37,776 nt of DNA, taken from contig CAZHMN010000021.1 of the NCBI GenBank assembly GCA_964533705.1, forward strand, positions 1 to 37,776. Direction: 5' to 3'. The translations under genes and the position numbers were made by a program. The DNA comes from CAZHMN01 sp964533705 (GTDB lineage: Bacteria; Electryoneota; B3-LCP). Under the pieces are notes generated by a model, which did not search any database, was not told the origin of the DNA, and saw nothing but the letters and a program-made list of their open reading frames with translations. Within the stretch, counting starts at the first letter, position 1, and each line of letters begins with the position of its first letter. Positions 24,458 to 32,236 of the stretch are shown here, one piece after another.

Positions 24458-25680
24458 AAATCCTGATCTTAAATTGCGGTTCATCATCAATTAAATACCA
24501 GTTCATCGAGACTGCCACCCGTATCGTGCTGGCCAAGGGATCGGTTGAGCGGATCGGCATGAAGGGCGCCATTTTGAATCACCAGCGTCACGACGGTGAT
24601 AAGGTCAAAGTCACCGGCGAAATCATTGATCATCAAGCCGGTGTGGAATACATTTTGGCGATTCTGCTCTCCGAAAATCACGGCGTCATCAAAGACCGCT
24701 CGGAAATTGAGGCTGTCGGCCACCGTGTGGTGCACGGCGGGGAGCGCTTCAGCGGTTCCGTTGTGATTAATGCCGAGGTTATGGAAAGCCTGCAGGAGTG
24801 CATCGAACTGGCCCCCCTGCATAATCCACCCAACATCAAGGGCATCAAAGCCTGCGAACGCCTCCTTCCCGACGTTCCTATGGTGGGAGTGTTCGACACC
24901 GCTTTTCATCACACCTTGCCGGAACACGCTTTTTTATACGGACTGCCGTACGTCATCTATAAACGCTACGGCATCCGGCGTTACGGTTTTCACGGGTCTT
25001 CGCACCTGTACGTCAGCCAGCGCGCCGCTGTTTTGATGGAAAAGCCCGTCGAATCCCTGAAAGTCATCACCTGCCATCTGGGCAACGGTTGTTCCATGGC
25101 CGCAGTCAAAGGGGGAAAGTCGATTGACACGACGATGGGATTCACCCCGGCCGAGGGCTTGTTGATGGGCACTCGCACGGGAGATCTCGATCCCACCGCC
25201 ATTTTGCACATTATGGGACATGAGGAGCTCTCTCTGGGCGAAGCCAATGCCTTGATAAACAAGCACTCGGGTATGTACGGCATCAGCGGCGTTTCCAGCG
25301 ACATGCGGGAAATCGAAGAGGAGATGGATGCGGGCAATCAGCGCGCCAGGATCGCCTTTGATATCTTCTGCTACCGTGTGAAGAAGTACATCGGAGCTTA
25401 TTCGGCTTCTATGGGCGGATTGGACGCGGTCGTCTTCACCGGGGGCATCGGTGAGAATTCCCCGAGAGTACGAGCTGCTTCTCTCGAAGGCCTCGGCTTT
25501 TTGGGCATCGAACTCGATTCCGGTTTGAACGCTCGCCCGAGCAAATCAGAGCGTGCCGTTCAATCCCAGAATTCCAAAGTTGCCATTATCGTTATCCCGA
25601 CAAATGAGGAGCTGGTCATCGCTTTGGATACGGAACGAGTCGTTAATGAAACAGCAAAAAAGAAGGCCAAACAGGCTTAA
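24454..25680 (+). CDS. ackA: Acetate kinase
   Basis: 408 residues. ATP from acetyl phosphate and ADP. Motifs: LILNCGSSSIKYQF at the N-terminus, GHRVVHGGERF (about 89-99), HNPPNIKGIKAC, VFDTAFHHTLP with the catalytic aspartate, RRYGFHGSSHLYVS, CHLGNGCSMAAV, and FTGGIGENSPRVR near the C-terminus. All conserved residues for acetate/propionate kinases are present. No phosphotransacetylase is in the window. The ATG overlaps the previous stop (ATGA), suggesting coupled translation with the dehydrogenase. Confidence 0.94.
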   Translation: MKILILNCGSSSIKYQFIETATRIVLAKGSVERIGMKGAILNHQRHDGDKVKVTGEIIDHQAGVEYILAILLSENHGVIKDRSEIEAVGHRVVHGGERFSGSVVINAEVMESLQECIELAPLHNPPNIKGIKACERLLPDVPMVGVFDTAFHHTLPEHAFLYGLPYVIYKRYGIRRYGFHGSSHLYVSQRAAVLMEKPVESLKVITCHLGNGCSMAAVKGGKSIDTTMGFTPAEGLLMGTRTGDLDPTAILHIMGHEELSLGEANALINKHSGMYGISGVSSDMREIEEEMDAGNQRARIAFDIFCYRVKKYIGAYSASMGGLDAVVFTGGIGENSPRVRAASLEGLGFLGIELDSGLNARPSKSERAVQSQNSKVAIIVIPTNEELVIALDTERVVNETAKKKAKQA

Positions 25681-25687
25681 CAAGGTC

Positions 25688-26545
25688 ATGAACGAGATCC
25701 TCACCAAGAAAATCTTAGCCCAAGGTGTCAAGGAATTCGTCATCAAGGCGCCGCGCATCGCCCGGGCGCGCAAAGCCGGGCAGTTCGTCATCGTGCGCGC
25801 CAACGAAACCGGAGAACGCATCCCCCTGACCATCGCCGATGCGGATCCCGAAGCGGGCACCATCACGCTGATCTTTCAGGAGGTCGGCAAGACAACCATG
25901 CTGTTGGGGACCTTCGAAGAGGGCGATTCCATCCTCGACGTCGTAGGCCCGCTGGGTAAACCCACGCATGTTGAAAAGTTCGGTACGGTCGTCTGCATGG
26001 GGGGAGGCATCGGCGTGGCGCCCCTGCACCCCATCGCCAAAGCGATGAAGGCAGGTGGGAACCGGGTCATCGCCATCATCGGCGCGCGCAGCAAGGATCT
26101 GCTCATCATGGAAGACCGCCTGAAGGCAGCCTCTCACGAATTATACGTCTCCACTGATGATGGCACCTACGGCGTGCATGGGTTCGTAACTGACGTCCTC
26201 CAATCGCTGATTGATAAAGGCGAAGAGATAAATTTAGTGGTTGCCATCGGGCCGGTACCCATGATGGCCGCCTCCTGCAAACTAACGAAGAAGTACAATC
26301 TCCCCACCGTCGTCAGCCTGAATCCCATCATGGTGGATGGAACGGGCATGTGCGGCGCCTGCCGGGTGACAGTGGGAGGCAAAACTCGTTTCGTCTGCGT
26401 GAGCGGACCTGAATTTGACGGCCACCAGGTTGATTTCACCGAGCTGGTCAAGAGGCAGAGAGCCTACCTGCCTCAGGAACGCCAGTCCAGGGAGATGTTC
26501 CAGCAGCAGTGCGAATCACACGGCAAGCAAAAAAGAACAGGATAA
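25688..26545 (+). CDS. nfnA: NADH-dependent ferredoxin:NADP+ oxidoreductase subunit A (NfnA-like)
   Basis: 285 residues from the ATG at 25688, where homologues begin; upstream in-frame sequence lies inside ackA. An FAD domain (GQFVIVRANETGERIPLTI, about 32-50) and NAD-binding domain (CMGGGIGVAPLHPIAKAM, about 105-122) are followed by the 2Fe-2S motif GTGMCGACRVTVGG and the last cysteine in RFVCVSGPEFDGHQVDF (about 218-245). This matches the small subunit of NfnAB, which bifurcates electrons between NADPH, NAD and ferredoxin; dihydroorotate dehydrogenase PyrK-like is the alternative. The adjacent NfnB supports Nfn. Confidence 0.9.
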   Translation: MNEILTKKILAQGVKEFVIKAPRIARARKAGQFVIVRANETGERIPLTIADADPEAGTITLIFQEVGKTTMLLGTFEEGDSILDVVGPLGKPTHVEKFGTVVCMGGGIGVAPLHPIAKAMKAGGNRVIAIIGARSKDLLIMEDRLKAASHELYVSTDDGTYGVHGFVTDVLQSLIDKGEEINLVVAIGPVPMMAASCKLTKKYNLPTVVSLNPIMVDGTGMCGACRVTVGGKTRFVCVSGPEFDGHQVDFTELVKRQRAYLPQERQSREMFQQQCESHGKQKRTG

Positions 26546-26570
26546 GCTACGGAAAATAGGGAAATATAAG

Positions 26571-28028
26571 ATGGCCAGGGAGAAAATCCCCCGTCAGGCG
26601 ATGCCCGAGCAGGATCCCGAGGAGCGACGGCATAATTTTAATGAAGTTCCTTACGGTTACACGCCGGAACTGGCTCAGATTGAGGCTTCCCGCTGCATCT
26701 TCTGCAAGAAGCCCAAGTGCATTGAGGGTTGCCCGGTTGAAATAGACATTCCCGCTTTTATTCGGTTGATCAAAGACGGGGATTTCGTCGGAGCCGCGCG
26801 CAAAATCAAGGAAGCCAATGCGTTGCCCGCCATCTGCGGCCGCGTCTGCCCCCAAGAAGAACAGTGCGAAGTGGTTTGCGTTCTGGGAATTAAATATGAA
26901 CCGGTTGCCATCGGCCGCCTGGAGCGCTTTGCCGCAGACTACGAGAGGGAGAACAATCTCATCACCATCCCGGAGATTGAGCCTCCTACGGGCAAGAAGG
27001 TCGCCGTTGTCGGTGCGGGACCTGCCGGGCTTACCGTCGCTGGAGAATTGGCCAAGCTGGGACATGAGGTTACCATTTTTGAGGCTCTGCACCAGCCCGG
27101 TGGAGTGCTCATGTACGGCATCCCTGAGTTCAGGCTGCCCAAAGCCATCGTCGAAGCCGAAGTGGATTACGTTAAAAAGCTGGGCGTCGAAATCATCTAC
27201 GATGCGGTTATCGGCCGCTACATGACCATTGACGAGATGCTGAAAAACTACGATTCGATCTTCATCGGTACCGGTGCCGGACTGCCCTACTTCATGAATA
27301 TCCCGGGTGAGAACCTGAACGGAGTCTATTCCGCAAACGAATACCTCACGCGTTCAAATCTGATGCGGGCTTACCGCTTTCCCGAATACGATACTCCGAT
27401 TGCGGTATCCAAAAAGGTCGCCGTCCTGGGAGGCGGCAACGTGGCCATGGATGCAGCGCGGACCGCACTGCGCCTCGGAGCGGAAGAAGTGACCGTCGTT
27501 TACAGGCGCAGTCGCAAAGAGATGCCCGCCCGCATCGAAGAGATCCATCACGCCGAAGAAGAAGGCGTCATCCTGAAACTGCTCACCAATCCGACCGAAA
27601 TCTACGGTGACGATCAGGGCTGGGTGCGGGGGATGAGGTGCATCCGCATGGAGCTGGGCGAACCCGACGCCTCCGGGCGACGTCGGCCTGTACCCATTGA
27701 AGGTTCCGAGTTCGACATCGAATGCGATACGGTGGTGGTGTCCATTGGGAACGGCGCCAATCCACTGCTTCCCCAGGCGACGCCGGGTCTGGAAACTAAC
27801 AAATGGGGCAACATCATCGCCGATTCCAAAACCGGGGCGACGTCCATACCGGGGGTTTATGCCGGAGGAGACATCGTCATCGGCGCGGCAACGGTCATCC
27901 TGGCGATGGGTGCGGGGAAAGTCGCGGCCGCGGCCATGCACCGCTATATGATGGGCATTCCGGAACCTGTTACGGAAGAAGAAAGTCAACAAACTGAACC
28001 TGAGGCCAAGTCAAGTCGAGAAAAGTAA
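26571..28028 (+). CDS. nfnB: NfnB / glutamate synthase small-subunit-like oxidoreductase
   Basis: 485 residues from the ATG at 26571, preceded by AGGGA. N-terminal 4Fe-4S cluster cysteines occur in CIFCKKPKCIEGCPV and CGRVCPQEEQCEVVCV (about 44-105). Two nucleotide-binding folds follow: VAVVGAGPAGLTVAGELA for FAD (about 144-161) and VAVLGGGNVAMDAARTALRL for NADPH (about 283-302). The C-terminal GVYAGGDIV motif closes the FAD site. The protein resembles the GltD beta subunit, but with NfnA next to it and no glutamate synthase large subunit nearby, the bifurcating transhydrogenase is preferred. Last gene of the energy-metabolism island. Confidence 0.9.
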   Translation: MAREKIPRQAMPEQDPEERRHNFNEVPYGYTPELAQIEASRCIFCKKPKCIEGCPVEIDIPAFIRLIKDGDFVGAARKIKEANALPAICGRVCPQEEQCEVVCVLGIKYEPVAIGRLERFAADYERENNLITIPEIEPPTGKKVAVVGAGPAGLTVAGELAKLGHEVTIFEALHQPGGVLMYGIPEFRLPKAIVEAEVDYVKKLGVEIIYDAVIGRYMTIDEMLKNYDSIFIGTGAGLPYFMNIPGENLNGVYSANEYLTRSNLMRAYRFPEYDTPIAVSKKVAVLGGGNVAMDAARTALRLGAEEVTVVYRRSRKEMPARIEEIHHAEEEGVILKLLTNPTEIYGDDQGWVRGMRCIRMELGEPDASGRRRPVPIEGSEFDIECDTVVVSIGNGANPLLPQATPGLETNKWGNIIADSKTGATSIPGVYAGGDIVIGAATVILAMGAGKVAAAAMHRYMMGIPEPVTEEESQQTEPEAKSSREK

Positions 28029-28089
28029 CCCATTCCATCAATCTGTGAACAGAACAAGCCCGGCAAACAGGGGTTGAAAGAAAAAAGCC

Positions 28090-28118
28090 TTGACTTATAG
28101 ACGGTCGTTTCCTATATT
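28090..28118 (+). promoter_or_regulatory. Predicted promoter giving a leaderless DUF177 mRNA
   Basis: TTGACT (28090-28095), 17-base spacer, TATATT (28113-28118). A start point 7-9 bases after the -10 box would fall at about 28125-28127, at the ATG of the DUF177 gene (28127). No ribosome binding site can fit in between. Confidence 0.6.
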
Positions 28119-28126
28119 TCGTTCTC

Positions 28127-28642
28127 ATGCTAATTCGGCTTGCCGGGTTGCCGCCCGGGCCGCAGACGTTTGAGTATAGATGTTCCGCCGGCGAATACCT
28201 GGACGATACCGACACCTTCCCAGGTGATATCAATATAAGAGCTACCGTCGAAAGGGAAGGAAATTCACTGCGCCTGACTCTGGAAACCGAACTTCTGGGT
28301 CATTTTATCTGTGATCGCTGCGGGAAGGCTTTCCAGAGAAACCACCGAAGCAGAAGCGACTTTTTCTACGTCTTCGAAGAAATCGTCGGGGGAACGTCCA
28401 TAGCGGATGAGGTTGCGGTCATCCCCAGGGATGCCATTTCGCTGAACGTCAGCCAGGAAATACGCGATCAGGTCATTCTGGGCATGCCCTTGAAATTCCT
28501 CTGCCGTGAAGACTGTCGCGGGCTGTGCCCCATGTGCGGTGCAGATCTGAACGTCAGGGAATGCAATTGTCAGAAAAAAACGATCGACCCACGCTGGGAA
28601 GCCTTGCAGAAACTGAAGACAAAAAAACGTAATCATAAATGA
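28127..28642 (+). CDS. yceD: DUF177 (YceD-like) protein
   Basis: 171 residues. Begins MLIRLAGLPPGPQTFEYRC, the usual DUF177 start, which fixes the ATG at 28127. A CDRCGKAF pair at about 63-70 and CREDCRGLCPMCGADLNVRE with a later CNC near the C-terminus could bind zinc. YceD is conserved upstream of rpmF and plsX in most bacteria and is linked to rRNA or ribosome biogenesis, though its exact role is debated. First gene of the fatty-acid operon. Confidence 0.88.
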   Translation: MLIRLAGLPPGPQTFEYRCSAGEYLDDTDTFPGDINIRATVEREGNSLRLTLETELLGHFICDRCGKAFQRNHRSRSDFFYVFEEIVGGTSIADEVAVIPRDAISLNVSQEIRDQVILGMPLKFLCREDCRGLCPMCGADLNVRECNCQKKTIDPRWEALQKLKTKKRNHK

Positions 28643-28685
28643 TAAAGGGATGATTGTAATCCCCCATCCCTATTGGGAGAATCGA

Positions 28686-28868
28686 GTGCCAGTACCCAAA
28701 AGAAGACTATCAAAATCCAGACGCGATAAAAGGCGGACACACTTCAAGCTCAGCGCACCGACATTGTCCAAATGTCCGAGCTGTGGTGAGCCAAAACTCC
28801 CCCATCACGTCTGCCCAAATTGCGGCTTCTACCGTGATCGCAAGGTGATCACACCTGAAGAGGCCTGA
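28686..28868 (+). CDS. rpmF: Ribosomal protein bL32
   Basis: 60 residues from the GTG at 28686, giving MPVPKRRLSKSRRDKRRTHF, the standard L32 start. GGGAGA lies 5 bases upstream (28675-28680), which decides against the ATG at 28650. A zinc ribbon is intact: CPSCGEPKLPHHVCPNCG. Part of the 50S subunit. Gene order yceD-rpmF-plsX is widely conserved. Confidence 0.95.
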   Translation: MPVPKRRLSKSRRDKRRTHFKLSAPTLSKCPSCGEPKLPHHVCPNCGFYRDRKVITPEEA

Positions 28869-28956
28869 TGATTTACTCCTCTCCAGGGAGTGGTAATACG
28901 ACGATTGTAATCGCTTTTTATCCCAGACGGAGGATGTCGTCACGGCAGCCCGGGAG

Positions 28957-30006
28957 ATGCGAATCGCTCTTGATACCTTAGGTGGCAAACACGCTCCCGA
29001 AGCCATAGTTGAAGGAGCTGTTCAAGCCTCTCAGCGATGGGAAGACCTAAGTCTAATCCTGGTGGGAAATCCCAGGATTTTGCAGCCGTTGTTACATCGC
29101 TATAAAGGGGATACTGTTCGATTCACATTCCTGAAAGGACCCAACCTGATCAATGAAGCGGAAAGCCCGGTCGAGGCGACTGAATTTAAAACCGACGCTT
29201 CAATCATGGTGGCTCTGGACGCTCATGTCAAAGGTCAGGCCGACGCCGTGGTCTCCGCCGGCAGCACCGGTGCTCAGACCGTGGCTTCCATAAAGAAACT
29301 CGGGCTTTTAGAAGGCGTCCTGCGTCCCGCTATCGGCAGTTACTTTCCAACGATTGACGGCAGAACATTCTTGATAGACGTCGGAGCAAACGCCGCCTGC
29401 CGCCCCATTCATCTGCTACAATTTGCGGCCATGGGGGCCATCTTTCGTCAGCATATAGACGGCATCGCTAAACCCCGAGTCGCTTTATTATCCAACGGTG
29501 AAGAGGATACCAAAGGAAGCCCCGTCATTCAGGATGCCAATGAATTGATGGAAATCGTGCCCGCCCTGAATTTCATCGGTAACATAGAGGGTCACGATAT
29601 TTACACGGGTAAAGCGGATGTGGTCGTCTGCGACGGATTCATGGGCAACGTGCTACTGAAATTCGCCGAATCCATCCCGGAAATGCTGCGCTGGTGTTCG
29701 AAGGAACTTCAACTGGAGGATGACAGCGACAAAAATCTGGTGCAACAAATGATGAGATCCTTCGACTACCAGGAATTCGGCGGGGTACCCCTTCTAGGGG
29801 TCAACGGCGTCTCGATTATCTGCCACGGGCATTCGACATCCAAGGCGATTTCCAACGCCATCGGTGAAGCAATCAAAATGGTCAAACTGGGGGTTAATGA
29901 CCATATCGCCAAACAACTCAGTACTATGGGACACTGGTCGGCGATTATTAAGACCAAGGCATTATTCGGCCGTTTTCGCCGTCGCAGGGCAGGAGAAAAG
30001 AATTGA
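28957..30006 (+). CDS. plsX: Phosphate acyltransferase PlsX
   Basis: 349 residues. PlsX makes acyl-phosphate from acyl-ACP and phosphate for phospholipid synthesis. Family motifs: SAGSTGAQT (about 101-109), LIDVGANAACRP (about 138-149), LLSNGEED, FIGNIEGHDIYTGKADVVVC around 206-225, and DGFMGNVLLKFAE. The N-terminus reads ALDTLGGKHAPEAIVEGA, where most PlsX have D-A-M-G-G-D; the G-G-K change and the shortened loop near residue 70 are deviations. The protein is otherwise full length. It overlaps fabH by 4 bases (TTGA). Confidence 0.92.
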   Translation: MRIALDTLGGKHAPEAIVEGAVQASQRWEDLSLILVGNPRILQPLLHRYKGDTVRFTFLKGPNLINEAESPVEATEFKTDASIMVALDAHVKGQADAVVSAGSTGAQTVASIKKLGLLEGVLRPAIGSYFPTIDGRTFLIDVGANAACRPIHLLQFAAMGAIFRQHIDGIAKPRVALLSNGEEDTKGSPVIQDANELMEIVPALNFIGNIEGHDIYTGKADVVVCDGFMGNVLLKFAESIPEMLRWCSKELQLEDDSDKNLVQQMMRSFDYQEFGGVPLLGVNGVSIICHGHSTSKAISNAIGEAIKMVKLGVNDHIAKQLSTMGHWSAIIKTKALFGRFRRRRAGEKN

Positions 30007-30986
30007 CACCACGATCCATGATCATCGCTACGGGCCACAATGTTCCTGAAAAGATCCTCACCAACTTCGACCTGGAAAAGATGGTGGATACCACCAACCA
30101 GTGGATCGTGGAACGAACCGGTATCCGCGAAAGACACATCAAGGAACCCCATCAGAATACATCGGATTTTTGCGTTGCCGCTGCACTTCAGGCCCTCGAT
30201 GAAGCCGACATGAAGGCTTCGGATTTGGATCTGATACTTCTCGCTACCGTCACGGGAGACATGCGCTTCCCGGCAACGTCCATCTTCGTCCAGGCGCGCC
30301 TGGGAGCCGATAGCGCTGCTGCAATGGATCTCTCCGCTGCTTGTTCCGGCTTCATTTTCGGATTAATCATCGCTGATGCGATGATATCTTCGGGCAAATA
30401 CAGAAATGCACTGGTGATCGGCGCTGAGTCAATGACACATATGACCGACTGGTCGGATCGCAATACATGCGTCCTCTTCGGCGACGGAGCCGGAGCGGCG
30501 ATTGTGACTCCATCGGACGGCAATCGCGGCCTTCTAGGTTCCTACATGGGATCGGACGGCAACCTTGCTGGTTTGCTCTGTGCTCCCGGAGGAGGCACCG
30601 CCGCCCCCTTAACTCACGAGTTGTTGGATCAAGGAGGGCACTACCTCAAAATGGCCGGCCGTGAAGTCTTCTTACACGCGGTTAAGGCCATGAGCGACTC
30701 CGCCCAGCGGGCGCTGGACGATGCCGGTCTCAGCGCAGATGACGTTGATTTATTAATCCCGCATCAGGCCAACATCAGAATCATGGATGCCACGGCCAAG
30801 CGGCTGGGAATCCCCCGCGAGAAGGTCTTCGTCAACATAGACCGCTACGGCAACACCTCTGCTGCTTCGATTCCGATCGCACTGAATGAAGCCCGCCGCG
30901 ACGGGAGTATCAAGCCCGGTTCGATCTGTCTCATGGTCGTCTTCGGCGGAGGTTTCACCTGGGCATCAGCGGTGGTTAAGTTTTAA
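30003..30986 (+). CDS. fabH: Beta-ketoacyl-ACP synthase III
   Basis: 327 residues from the TTG at 30003, which has AGGAGA at 29991-29996 and overlaps the plsX stop. FabH condenses an acyl-CoA with malonyl-ACP to start fatty-acid synthesis. The Cys-His-Asn triad is visible: DLSAACSGFIFGL (about 112), LIPHQANIRIMDA (about 250) and DRYGNTSAASIPIAL (about 283). The N-terminal NVPEKILTN and TNQWIVERTGIRERH are typical. Confidence 0.95.
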   Translation: MTPRSMIIATGHNVPEKILTNFDLEKMVDTTNQWIVERTGIRERHIKEPHQNTSDFCVAAALQALDEADMKASDLDLILLATVTGDMRFPATSIFVQARLGADSAAAMDLSAACSGFIFGLIIADAMISSGKYRNALVIGAESMTHMTDWSDRNTCVLFGDGAGAAIVTPSDGNRGLLGSYMGSDGNLAGLLCAPGGGTAAPLTHELLDQGGHYLKMAGREVFLHAVKAMSDSAQRALDDAGLSADDVDLLIPHQANIRIMDATAKRLGIPREKVFVNIDRYGNTSAASIPIALNEARRDGSIKPGSICLMVVFGGGFTWASAVVKF

Positions 30987-31000
30987 GGGAGTTCTCAATA

Positions 31001-31939
31001 ATGTCCAAACTGGCTTTTCTCTGTCCCGGACAAGCTTCCCAGGTTGTGGGCATGGGGAAGGATCTATGCGACGCCTTTCCGCAAGCCCGTCGCCGCTTCG
31101 CTGAGGCGGATGAAATACTCGGTGCGCCTCTGTCCCGAATCTGCTTTCAAGGGCCGGAAGAGACGCTGAAGCAGACGAAGTATACCCAGCCGGCACTTTT
31201 CGTCCACAGCGCCGTTGTGGCGGAATTGCTGGCGGAAAGGGGCATCCGGCCGGACATGGCCGCGGGACACAGCGTGGGCGAGTATTCGGCGCTTTTCGCT
31301 GCCGGAGCAATAGATTTTGCGGCGGGATTAAAAGTGGTCAAGGTTCGCGGCGAGGGCATGCAGCGTGCCGGTGAAGCGAATCCTGGAACGATGGCCGCCG
31401 TTATCGGGTTAGAAGAGGCACAGGTTACCGACGTTTGCGAAGAAGCTTCTGCGTCCGGAATCGTCCAACCGGCCAATTTTAATTCTCCCGGCCAGGTCGT
31501 TATTTCAGGCAGCGTCGCGGGCGTGCAAAAAGCCATGGAATTGGCCAAATCGGCAGGTGCTAAGTTGGTCAAAGAGTTGGTCGTCTCCGGCGCCTTTCAT
31601 TCCCCACTGATGGAACCTGCCAGAGAATCGCTTTTCGCAGCCCTGGACGAGCTGCCCATACGGACGCCGCGGTGTCCGGTCTACGCCAATGTCAGCGCGG
31701 CACCGCAAACCGATCCCGAACAAATCAGGCGCCTGCTCAAAGAGCAGCTCCTCTCACCGGTTCGCTGGAATCAGTCCATCGCGGCGATGATCGCTGATGG
31801 GGCCGGAACCTTTCTGGAAATCGGCCCTGGTCAGGTTTTAACTGGACTCCTAAAACGAATAGACCGGAATGTGAGTGGCTTTACAGTAGGAACCGTTGAG
31901 GCCTTGGAGAAGGCGGCCGACATAATAAAAGAAGCATAA
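31001..31939 (+). CDS. fabD: Malonyl-CoA:ACP transacylase
   Basis: 312 residues. Loads malonyl groups onto ACP. The active serine is in AAGHSVGEYSALFA (about 87-100), the conserved arginine in KVVKVRGEGMQRAG, and the catalytic histidine in VSGAFHSPLMEPA (about 200). The N-terminal motif is LCPGQASQVVGMG where FPGQGSQ is usual, a conservative G-to-A change near the oxyanion glutamine. It is followed directly by acpP; fabG, normally in between, is missing. Confidence 0.94.
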   Translation: MSKLAFLCPGQASQVVGMGKDLCDAFPQARRRFAEADEILGAPLSRICFQGPEETLKQTKYTQPALFVHSAVVAELLAERGIRPDMAAGHSVGEYSALFAAGAIDFAAGLKVVKVRGEGMQRAGEANPGTMAAVIGLEEAQVTDVCEEASASGIVQPANFNSPGQVVISGSVAGVQKAMELAKSAGAKLVKELVVSGAFHSPLMEPARESLFAALDELPIRTPRCPVYANVSAAPQTDPEQIRRLLKEQLLSPVRWNQSIAAMIADGAGTFLEIGPGQVLTGLLKRIDRNVSGFTVGTVEALEKAADIIKEA

Positions 31940-31956
31940 ATATAACGAGATAAAAA

Positions 31957-31972
31957 TTTCCTTTGGAGGAAA
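31957..31972 (+). promoter_or_regulatory. Hairpin enclosing the acpP ribosome binding site
   Basis: TTTCCT (31957-31962), TTGG loop, AGGAAA (31967-31972). The strong Shine-Dalgarno GGAGG (31965-31969) lies partly in the loop and partly in the 3' arm, 4 bases before the acpP ATG. The short A/U-rich stem could modulate but not fully block initiation. Confidence 0.4.
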
Positions 31973-31973
31973 A

Positions 31974-32210
31974 ATGGCACTTGAAGACAAAGTCAAAGAA
32001 ATTATTGTCAATGAGTTAGGCGTGGACATGGCGGAAGTTGTCCCCGAAGCATCCTTCATCAATGACCTTGGAGCAGATTCGCTGGGCACTGTCGAATTGG
32101 TGCTGGCTTTCGAGAAGGAATTCGGCATCGAGATCCCGGAAGAAGATGCCGAAAAGATGACTACCGTCGGTGATGCGATCAATTATCTGAAGGAACGTAT
32201 CGGAGAATAG
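31974..32210 (+). CDS. acpP: Acyl carrier protein
   Basis: 78 residues, acidic. The phosphopantetheine serine lies in NDLGADSLGTVELVLAFE (about 31-48); most ACPs have D-S-L-D, so the glycine after D-S-L is a small deviation. EFGIEIPEEDAEKM is the usual helix III region. Very good ribosome binding site. Carrier for all steps of fatty-acid synthesis encoded around it. Confidence 0.96.
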   Translation: MALEDKVKEIIVNELGVDMAEVVPEASFINDLGADSLGTVELVLAFEKEFGIEIPEEDAEKMTTVGDAINYLKERIGE

Positions 32211-32236
32211 CAACCGTCATTTAAGCTGGATTTATC

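Noticed and set aside
25553..25687. N-terminal extension of nfnA to an upstream ATG
   Set aside because: The extension lies inside ackA in another frame, and homologues begin at the methionine at 25688.
26415..26570. N-terminal extension of nfnB into nfnA
   Set aside because: The extension overlaps the nfnA coding region; the ATG at 26571 has a ribosome binding site and fits the family start.
27354..27992. 212-codon minus-strand open frame
   Set aside because: Antisense to nfnB, whose FAD and NADPH motifs are intact.
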